Source of the DNA: Qipengyuania citrea
GTDB taxonomy: Bacteria; Pseudomonadota; Alphaproteobacteria; Sphingomonadales; Sphingomonadaceae
Direction: 5' to 3'
Assembly: GCF_024171405.1 (NCBI RefSeq)
Contig: NZ_JALJZT010000002.1
Coordinates: forward strand, 992,001-1,056,000
DNA length: 64,000 nt
Part shown: piece by piece, positions 58,346 to 64,000 of the stretch
Position numbering within the stretch: the stretch's first letter is position 1
How the letters are laid out: the number at the start of each line of letters is the position of its first letter
Notes under the pieces: generated by a model
The model's input: the letters and a program-made list of their open reading frames with translations, nothing else
Told to the model about the DNA's origin: nothing
Databases searched by the model: none
Translations under genes and position numbers: made by a program

Positions 58346-59329
58346 ATGAACGCCCCCTTTCAATCCTCGCCCGGTTCGCCCGGCAGCGACCCGCGCCAGC
58401 CGCTCAAGCTCCTCATCGCTGCGCCGCGCGGCTTTTGCGCAGGCGTCGACCGCGCGATCGAAATCGTCGAGCGCGCGCTGCAGAAATACGGCGCACCGGT
58501 CTATGTCCGGCACGAAATCGTGCACAATCGCTATGTGGTAGATAGCCTCAAGGCCAAGGGCGCGATCTTCATCGAGGAACTGGACGAAGTGCCTGACGAT
58601 GCGCCGGTGGTCTTCAGCGCACACGGTGTGCCCAAGACCATCCCGGCAGAGGCCGAGCGGCGCAAGATGCTGTATGTCGATGCGACCTGCCCGCTGGTGA
58701 GCAAGGTCCACCGCCAGGCCGAACGCCAGATCGAAAAGGGCCAGCACATCCTGTTCATCGGCCATGCGGGCCATCCCGAGGTGATCGGGACGATGGGCCA
58801 GGTGCCGGAAGGCCGGATCACGCTGGTCGAAACGATCGACGATGTGGCGACACTCGACTTCGCGCCGACCGATGATCTGTCCTATCTTTCGCAGACGACG
58901 CTATCGGTGGACGACACGCGCGACATCATCAATGCGCTCGAAGCCCGCTTCCCGCAGATCATCGCGCCCAAGGCGGAAGACATCTGCTACGCCACCAGCA
59001 ATCGCCAGGCCGCGGTCAAACAGATCGCCGCGAACTGCGACCTGGTGCTGGTGATCGGCGCGCCAAACTCTTCCAACTCGCTACGGCTCGTCGAGGTTGC
59101 CGAACGGCTCGGGACCAATGCCCGGCTGATCCAGCGCGCCGACGAGATCGATCCGGCATGGCTTGAGGGGGTTGGCACCATCGGACTCACGGCAGGCGCC
59201 TCGGCACCCGAAAAGCTGGTCCGCGAAGTGGTTGACCGGCTGTGCGACTGGCGGCTGGTCGACGAGGAGGTGATAACCGCCACCGAAGAGAACATGGTCT
59301 TCAAGCTGCCGCGCCAGCTGACCGACTAA
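58346..59329 (+). CDS. ispH: 4-hydroxy-3-methylbut-2-enyl diphosphate reductase
   Basis: Last enzyme of the MEP isoprenoid pathway, a [4Fe-4S] protein. The 327-aa product has cluster cysteines C31 ([11 protein letters not shown]), C115 (DATCPLVSK) and C214 ([11 protein letters not shown]). The glutamate and threonine of the active site lie in the usual loops. Followed 1 base later by thrB. Confidence 0.96.
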   Translation: MNAPFQSSPGSPGSDPRQPLKLLIAAPRGFCAGVDRAIEIVERALQKYGAPVYVRHEIVHNRYVVDSLKAKGAIFIEELDEVPDDAPVVFSAHGVPKTIPAEAERRKMLYVDATCPLVSKVHRQAERQIEKGQHILFIGHAGHPEVIGTMGQVPEGRITLVETIDDVATLDFAPTDDLSYLSQTTLSVDDTRDIINALEARFPQIIAPKAEDICYATSNRQAAVKQIAANCDLVLVIGAPNSSNSLRLVEVAERLGTNARLIQRADEIDPAWLEGVGTIGLTAGASAPEKLVREVVDRLCDWRLVDEEVITATEENMVFKLPRQLTD

Positions 59330-59330
59330 C

Positions 59331-60287
59331 GTGGCCGTCTATACCCATCTCGGGGCCGAGGAACTTGCGCGACTCATCGCGCATTACGATGTCGGCGAAC
59401 TCGTCTCGTCCAAGGGCATTGCCGAAGGGGTGTCGAACTCCAACTGGCTGGTCGAAACTACGCGCGGGCGCTTCATCCTGACGATGTACGAACGGCGGAT
59501 CGAGACCGCCGACCTGCCCTTCTTTCTCGGCCTGCTCGACCATCTTTCCGCGGCGCGATGCGCGGTGCCGCGCACGATCCATGACCGCGACGGCGCCGCA
59601 TGGCGCATGGTCGGCGACAAAGCAGTCGCGCTGATCGAATTCCTGCCGGGTGTCTCGCCGAGCAACCCGACACCGGCGCAGGCACGCGCTGTCGGGGTCG
59701 CGCTGGCGCAGGCACACCTCGCCGCGCATGATTTCCCCATGGCACGCGAAAACACGCTCGCCCCGTCCGATACGCTGGCGATCCTCACGCAGTGCGGAGC
59801 GGCGGCACTCGCGACGATCGACCCGCATCTGCCTGCGATGCTGGAAAGCGGCGAGGCGATCGTGCGCGAATGGCCGGAAGATCTGCCGCGATCGATTATC
59901 CATTCGGACCTTTTCCCGGATAACGTCCTGATGCTGGACGACCGGGTCACCGGGATGATCGACTTCTATTTCGCCTGCACCGGCGCGATGGCCTATGACC
60001 TGGCGGTGACGCACGCCGCCTGGTGTTTCGACGATGCGGGCGAGACTTGCGATCACGCGCTGGGTCGCGCGCTGATCGAGGGCTACGAGAGCGTGCGGGT
60101 GCTGAGCGAGCCGGAGCGCACCGCGCTGCCGCTGCTGGCGGAGGGCGCCTGCCTGCGCTTCATTGCCAGCCGCGCGCAGGACTGGCTCGATACGCCCGAA
60201 GAAGCGCTGGTCCGCCGCAAGGATCCGATGGATTTCACGCGGCGGCTGGAATTCTATCGCGCAAACGGCCAGAGGGCGTTCGCATGA
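59331..60287 (+). CDS. thrB: Homoserine kinase
   Basis: A phosphotransferase of the aminoglycoside/choline kinase fold (ThrB type II), 318 aa, from a GTG ([16 protein letters not shown]). The nucleotide-binding [11 protein letters not shown], the catalytic loop [26 protein letters not shown] and the metal aspartate in DFYF are intact. It phosphorylates homoserine for threonine synthesis. Overlaps rnhA (ATGA). Confidence 0.93.
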   Translation: MAVYTHLGAEELARLIAHYDVGELVSSKGIAEGVSNSNWLVETTRGRFILTMYERRIETADLPFFLGLLDHLSAARCAVPRTIHDRDGAAWRMVGDKAVALIEFLPGVSPSNPTPAQARAVGVALAQAHLAAHDFPMARENTLAPSDTLAILTQCGAAALATIDPHLPAMLESGEAIVREWPEDLPRSIIHSDLFPDNVLMLDDRVTGMIDFYFACTGAMAYDLAVTHAAWCFDDAGETCDHALGRALIEGYESVRVLSEPERTALPLLAEGACLRFIASRAQDWLDTPEEALVRRKDPMDFTRRLEFYRANGQRAFA

Positions 60288-60727
60288 AGAAGGTCGAAAT
60301 GTTCACCGATGGCGCCTGCAAGGGCAATCCCGGCCCCGGAGGCTGGGGCGCGCTGCTGCGGATGGGCCAGCATGAGAAGGAACTGTCGGGCGGCGAACCC
60401 GATACGACCAACAACCGCATGGAAATGACGGCGGCGATCAAGGGGTTGAGCGTGTTGATCGAACCCTGCGAGGTCGATCTCCATACCGACAGCAAGTACC
60501 TGATCGACGGGATCACCAAGTGGGTCCACGGCTGGAAGAAGCGGGGCTGGATCAATGCCAGCAAGAAGCCCGTGCGTAATGCCGAGCTATGGCATGAGCT
60601 GATCGAACTGACCGCGCACCACCGGGTCCACTGGCACTGGGTTAAGGGCCATTCGGGTCACCCCGAAAACGACCGCGTCGACCAGCTTGCCAGCGATGCA
60701 GCGGAACAGTTCGCCCGCGCGGATTGA
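60284..60727 (+). CDS. rnhA: Ribonuclease HI
   Basis: Degrades RNA in RNA-DNA hybrids. The 147-aa product has the catalytic carboxylates D9 ([14 protein letters not shown]), E47 (NNRMEMTAA), D69 (LHTDSKYL) and D133 (NDRVDQLA). The basic protrusion ([10 protein letters not shown]) is present. Coupled to thrB by ATGA, and ends head to tail against the small DUF1508 gene. Confidence 0.97.
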   Translation: MKKVEMFTDGACKGNPGPGGWGALLRMGQHEKELSGGEPDTTNNRMEMTAAIKGLSVLIEPCEVDLHTDSKYLIDGITKWVHGWKKRGWINASKKPVRNAELWHELIELTAHHRVHWHWVKGHSGHPENDRVDQLASDAAEQFARAD

Positions 60728-60904
60728 TCAGCTGTTGTCGACGGTTTCCGCGCCGGGGCCGTTCTTCTTGATCGAATCGATGGCGTTCTGCGCACTTGCC
60801 TTCGAGGCATATCCTTCGGTCGAGAACATCACTTCCGAATTGTATTTGAAACGGGCGCGAAATTCGCCGGCCTTGTCCTTGTATATCTCGAAGTGGTGGC
60901 TCAT
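60728..60904 (-). CDS. DUF1508 (YegP-like) small protein
   Basis: A 58-aa protein, MSHHFEIYKDKAGEFRARF then KYNSEVMFSTEGYASKASAQ, with the single beta-alpha unit of the YegP/DUF1508 family (ending NAIDSIKKNGPGAETVDNS). ACGGAGA lies about 8 bases before the ATG. Function unknown; homologues are abundant small cytoplasmic proteins. It abuts rnhA convergently (stops adjacent, no overlap) and is preceded by a 23-bp tandem duplication. Confidence 0.88.
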   Translation of the reverse strand: MSHHFEIYKDKAGEFRARFKYNSEVMFSTEGYASKASAQNAIDSIKKNGPGAETVDNS

Positions 60905-60941
60905 CGATTTGTCTCCGTCATAAGCTTGGATTGGGGGCGCA

Positions 60942-60987
60942 CCCTAACAAATGATGCCGGCTTTCCCTAACAAATGATGCCGGCTTT
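60942..60987. repeat. Perfect 23-bp tandem duplication
   Basis: Positions 60942-60964 and 60965-60987 are identical and adjacent. Each unit contains CCCTAACAAATGATGCCGG followed by CTTT. It fills the gap between the end of the FAD oxidoreductase gene and the leader of the DUF1508 gene. Confidence 0.95.
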
Positions 60988-60988
60988 G

Positions 60989-62086
60989 CTAGCCAAAGCG
61001 GGCCGCTGAATAGAGTTCGGGATCGAGACCCGCAGTCATCGCATCGGGTTTTTCGTCCAGCAACAGCTGGCGCCCGAGCCGCGCGGCGGCGGGCGAAGTC
61101 TGGATCCCGAAGCCCCCCTGCCCCGCGAACCAGGCGAAACCATCGACCTTGGGATCGGGGCCGTAAACCGGCCGGCGGTCCGGCGTGAAGCTGCGCAGGC
61201 CGGCCCATTTGTGCTCGACCGCCTCGACCCGCCAGTCGACCACTTCCTCGAGCCGCGCGATCGCTTCGGCCACTGCCAGTTCTTCGGGCGCGGCATCGCA
61301 GGGCGCGCTCGGTTCCTCGTCATGCGGGCTCACCCACAGCCGTCCGGCTTCGGGTTTGAAATAGAACCGCCCGCGGATGTCGAGCACCAGCGGAAGGTTC
61401 TCGGGTACCGGGGGATCGACACGCACCTGCACCACCGTTCGGCGATAGGGGCTGATCGCGGCAGGCTGCGCGCCGGCCAGCCGGGCGACCTCGTCCACCC
61501 ATGCCCCGGCCGCATTGACCAGTACTGCGGCGTGATGGGTGTCGCCGCGCTTGGTCGTCAGCGCCCACTGCCCCTCGGCGCGGGTGGCCTTGGCAAGCCG
61601 CGCGCGGCATTCCAGGCGGGCACCGCCGCGCTGCGCTTGGGCAAGAAAATGCGCGTGGAGGCGGGCCACGTCGATATCGGCGCACATCGGCTCCCAGATC
61701 GCATCCGACCAGTCGTGCCGGATACCGCCGATCCGCCGCTGCAATTCCGCGCGGCCGAGATGCTGGATCGTCGCCCCGGTCGGAACGAAGCGCTGCATGA
61801 ACTGCGTCACCAGCTCCTCGTCGCCCTCGCGCCCGATATACAGCGCACCGCGCTGGTGGAGGAACCCGCCGTCGCGCAGATAGGCACCCGATGCGAGCGT
61901 CAGCGGCACGATCTCCGGACCGCCGTAGCATTCTTCCCAAAACGCGGCGGAACGCCCCGTGGCGTGATAGCCGGGCCGCTCCTCGGCCTCGAGCATCAGC
62001 ACGCTTGCCCCGCCATCGGTCAGCTCGGCGGCGAGACTGGCGCCGGCGATTCCGGCGCCGATGATGGCAAAGTCATAGCTGGTCAC
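60989..62086 (-). CDS. FAD-dependent oxidoreductase (DadA/glycine oxidase family)
   Basis: 365 aa from a GTG (VTSYDFAIIGAGIAGASLAAE). The FAD-binding GAGIAGAS is near residue 11, VNAAGAWVDEVARLAG in the middle and DRRPVYGPDPKVDGFAWFAGQGGFGIQ near the end, all typical of the D-amino acid/glycine oxidase-like family. Substrate unknown: D-amino acid, sarcosine or L-2-hydroxyacid are possible. The start overlaps the hydrolase stop (GTGA). Confidence 0.88.
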   Translation of the reverse strand: MTSYDFAIIGAGIAGASLAAELTDGGASVLMLEAEERPGYHATGRSAAFWEECYGGPEIVPLTLASGAYLRDGGFLHQRGALYIGREGDEELVTQFMQRFVPTGATIQHLGRAELQRRIGGIRHDWSDAIWEPMCADIDVARLHAHFLAQAQRGGARLECRARLAKATRAEGQWALTTKRGDTHHAAVLVNAAGAWVDEVARLAGAQPAAISPYRRTVVQVRVDPPVPENLPLVLDIRGRFYFKPEAGRLWVSPHDEEPSAPCDAAPEELAVAEAIARLEEVVDWRVEAVEHKWAGLRSFTPDRRPVYGPDPKVDGFAWFAGQGGFGIQTSPAAARLGRQLLLDEKPDAMTAGLDPELYSAARFG

Positions 62087-63048
62087 GGGTTCTCCTGCGG
62101 AGCCACGCGATCGAGGAATTCGGCCATGCCCGCAAGGGCCCGCTCGCGCACCGGATCGACTTCGCGCAGGATTTCGTGGCGTGCCTCGTCACCGAAGGCG
62201 ATCAATTCGCCCTTGGGCAGGCGCTGCACCGCGCGCACGGCGGATGCGTGGCTCACCAGCCGATCCGCCGCAGTGCTCACCACCAGCACGGGCACCTGGA
62301 CCTTTTCCATCGCTCCGCGTTCCTCGAGCCGCCGGCTCGAGGCATAGGCGCGTTCCACCCAGCCCCAGCTACCCGGCCCCATGACCAGTTCGGGGCGCTG
62401 CTCGCGCCACCACAGCTCGTCGGCATAGCGTGCGCCGTCATGGGTGAGCAGGTCGCTGCGATCGGCGGGCATTTCGCCCGGCTTCTCGCTCCATTTCCAG
62501 GCCGGACGCGTTGGCTTGCCGATCTTCGTCATCAGCCGCGCTGCCGCATGCAGTACGCCGAGCGGCAATGGCGGCCCGGCCATCCCGACCATCGGCGCGC
62601 TGAGAATTGCGGCATCGGGCGCGACCAGGCCATCGACCAGCGCGCGCAGGACCAGATGCCCGCCCATCGAATGGCCGGCCAGGATATGGGGCCCCGGTGT
62701 GGCCGCCTTCCATGCGGTCCAGAGATGCGCAAGATCCGCGGCCCAGTCGGAAAAATCATCCACATGGCCGGTCACCGCGTCATTGCCGAGCCGCCCCGAC
62801 CCCGCCTGTCCGCGCCAGTCGGCAGCGGTGACGCGCCAGCCTGCACGATGCCATTGCTCCAGCGTCTCGAGATACTTCTCGTAGAAGTCGCCGCGACCGG
62901 GAAGGAACAGGATCGAACCGCGCTGGCCGCCGTCTGCGCCGGGCCAATCGATCCGCCGAATCGCGTGGCCATCGGCCAGTGCGAAGGTGGATTCGCGCGC
63001 TGCCGGCGGGATCGCGCGGCGATCGATGGGTTCCTGCGGCGCTGGCAT
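62083..63048 (-). CDS. Alpha/beta hydrolase, lysophospholipase-like
   Basis: About 321 aa from MPAPQEPIDRRAIPPAA. GAGGAGG lies 14 bases before this ATG and only 2 before an in-frame GTG, so the start is not certain. The nucleophile elbow is GHSMGGHLV, the acid is in STAADRLVS and the histidine in DEARHEILRE, the full triad of monoacylglycerol lipase-like enzymes. Upstream partner of the FAD oxidoreductase. Confidence 0.88.
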   Translation of the reverse strand: MPAPQEPIDRRAIPPAARESTFALADGHAIRRIDWPGADGGQRGSILFLPGRGDFYEKYLETLEQWHRAGWRVTAADWRGQAGSGRLGNDAVTGHVDDFSDWAADLAHLWTAWKAATPGPHILAGHSMGGHLVLRALVDGLVAPDAAILSAPMVGMAGPPLPLGVLHAAARLMTKIGKPTRPAWKWSEKPGEMPADRSDLLTHDGARYADELWWREQRPELVMGPGSWGWVERAYASSRRLEERGAMEKVQVPVLVVSTAADRLVSHASAVRAVQRLPKGELIAFGDEARHEILREVDPVRERALAGMAEFLDRVAPQENP

Positions 63049-63135
63049 GTCGGCGATCACGACCTCCTCTATGGTTACTTTTTGGTAAGCACGTTCCTGT
63101 AGCACCCCATCCCGAAGGGTTGCCCGGGGAGCGTC

Positions 63136-63852
63136 ATGCAAAGCCAGATTTTCACCTACGTATTGCTTGCCGGATTGGCAATCGCACTCCTCTGGGTGAT
63201 CGTGACCGACCTCAAGAGCCGGACGATCAGCAACCGGCTGACCATGACGGTGGCCCTCGGGGCGCCGCTCTACTGGCTCTCGATCGGGCTGCCACTATGG
63301 CCCGGCGTCGCGTTCCAGATCGGACTGGCGCTGCTGGTCTTCGCCGTGTGCTGCGTGCTGTTCGCGATCCGCCAGATGGGCGGCGGCGATGTCAAACTGC
63401 TCACGGCGCTCGCGTTGTGGGTCCCGCCATCGCAATTCACGCTGCTGCTGGTCGCCATGGCGATGCTCGGCTGGGTGCTGACCATGGCCATCGGCGCATG
63501 GCGGGTGGCGCATTCGAAGACGATCAAGACCAAGCCCGCGCGCGATACCGTGGTGCTCATCATCGGCACCGCCATTGCGGCGCTGTTCGCCAGCGCAGTG
63601 CTGGGCGGGCCCAAGCTGCCGATGCCGCCGGGTCTCGCCGGGATGGGCACGACCAGTCCGGCCGCCGCGATCGCGCTGATGCTCGCCCCCTTCACGATAT
63701 TGCTCATCGTCACGCTCGGTTCGATCCGAATCATCCGCCGCCACGACCGCGATCTGTGGGTCCCCTACGGGCCAGCCATATCGCTCGCCGGCATCTGGAT
63801 CGTGGTCAGCGGGCAGTTGCTCGCAGGCCACGTCGCCGCGGCGGGCGGTTGA
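63136..63852 (+). CDS. cpaA: Prepilin peptidase CpaA (A24 family)
   Basis: An integral membrane aspartic protease that cleaves Flp pilin leaders for the Tad/Cpa pilus. The 238-aa product has catalytic aspartates D25 (VTDLKSRTISN) and D85 in the GxGD motif MGGGDVKLL. It is longer than the core family by a C-terminal membrane part (about 145-238). First gene of a Tad locus that continues off the right edge. Confidence 0.9.
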   Translation: MQSQIFTYVLLAGLAIALLWVIVTDLKSRTISNRLTMTVALGAPLYWLSIGLPLWPGVAFQIGLALLVFAVCCVLFAIRQMGGGDVKLLTALALWVPPSQFTLLLVAMAMLGWVLTMAIGAWRVAHSKTIKTKPARDTVVLIIGTAIAALFASAVLGGPKLPMPPGLAGMGTTSPAAAIALMLAPFTILLIVTLGSIRIIRRHDRDLWVPYGPAISLAGIWIVVSGQLLAGHVAAAGG

Positions 63853-63943
63853 AAACGCGATCTTAACCAATTCGCCCTTAGAGCGTGAAACCATACTTGC
63901 CCGCGATAGGATTTGCCGGGCTGAACTAGGGGGCTAGATAGCC

Positions 63944-64000
63944 ATGGATAGGAAGAAGCTGGTTCTGCTGATTGCCGCACTGGTCGTTGCGGTCGGAACG
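63944..64000 (+). CDS. cpaB: Flp pilus assembly protein CpaB, 5' end only
   Basis: The first 19 codons are in the window (MDRKKLVLLIAALVVAVGT), matching the basic start and membrane/signal segment of CpaB, the periplasmic Tad pilus protein. AGGGGG precedes it by 12-15 bases. Position after cpaA supports the call; the rest is beyond the edge. Confidence 0.75.
   Translation, partial: MDRKKLVLLIAALVVAVGT

Noticed and set aside
60942-60987. The tandem repeat as the start of a CRISPR array
   Set aside because: The two units are directly adjacent with no spacer, and no cas genes are present.

Overview
The window is a chromosomal segment of a GC-rich alphaproteobacterium. Gene content and protein sequences point to Sphingomonadales, most likely Erythrobacteraceae (Erythrobacter/Qipengyuania-like); this placement is inferred from family resemblance, since no 16S rRNA gene is present. 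Evidence includes an intact dcw cluster with a meso-diaminopimelate type MurE (DNPR motif), an FtsZ with a very long acidic linker, the Bpt, TamAB, ScpAB and TatABC sets, a Tad/Cpa pilus locus starting at the right edge, and candidate DnaA, CtrA, CcrM (GANTC) and sigma-54 sites. No phage, insertion sequence, CRISPR array, tRNA or rRNA gene was seen. Genes are dense, and many neighbours share 1-4 bases (ATGA, GTGA, TGATG, TAATG). GTG and TTG starts are frequent.

Region 1 (1-25.2 kb, nearly all minus strand). At the left are a Bax-inhibitor-1 membrane protein, a YbjN protein and a TPR/SPOR protein. The division and cell wall cluster then reads, in transcription order from 22.3 kb down to 3.3 kb: mraZ-rsmH-ftsL-ftsI-murE-murF-mraY-murD-ftsW-murG-murC-murB-ddl-ftsQ-ftsA-ftsZ. 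It makes the cytoplasmic peptidoglycan precursors, lipid I/II and the divisome. Almost every junction overlaps. The only sizeable gap is the 135-bp ftsA-ftsZ space, which carries a perfect DnaA box, two GANTC sites and a pair of direct repeats. Upstream of mraZ, a 337-bp gap contains two opposed arrays of GGG triplets at about 10-bp spacing, which look like MraZ operators. Further upstream on the same strand are a GldG-like lipoprotein, a one-TM protein, cysteine synthase and a [2Fe-2S] ferredoxin.

Region 2 (25-34.8 kb). Housekeeping genes on both strands: a DNA glycosylase, an SDR, phhB, ccmAB, map, a DUF3298-type lipoprotein, an M17 aminopeptidase, an SH3 protein overlapping argC, and the nitrogen pair glnB-glnA behind a near-consensus sigma-54 promoter.

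Region 3 (34.9-40.7 kb, plus strand). Envelope and secreted accessory genes: an 1150-aa trypsin-like autotransporter, a GH24 lysozyme whose likely N-terminal part lies in another frame, a secreted protein of unknown function and a fasciclin lipoprotein.

Region 4 (40.7-49.3 kb, minus strand). tamA-tamB (outer-membrane assembly), bpt (N-end rule transferase, with candidate CtrA sites upstream) and threonine ammonia-lyase.

Region 5 (49.4-64 kb). A secreted amidohydrolase faces an argS-SPOR-nagZ-scpA-scpB-tatA-tatB-tatC block (translation, wall recycling, chromosome segregation, protein export). Then come a small lipoprotein, ispH-thrB-rnhA, a 58-aa DUF1508 protein, an alpha/beta hydrolase overlapping an FAD oxidoreductase, and cpaA plus the start of cpaB.

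I see no unmistakable new multi-gene system. The most interesting signals are regulatory (the mraZ arrays, the ftsZ leader, the bpt upstream sites), together with the out-of-frame lysozyme and a perfect 23-bp tandem duplication before the DUF1508 gene.
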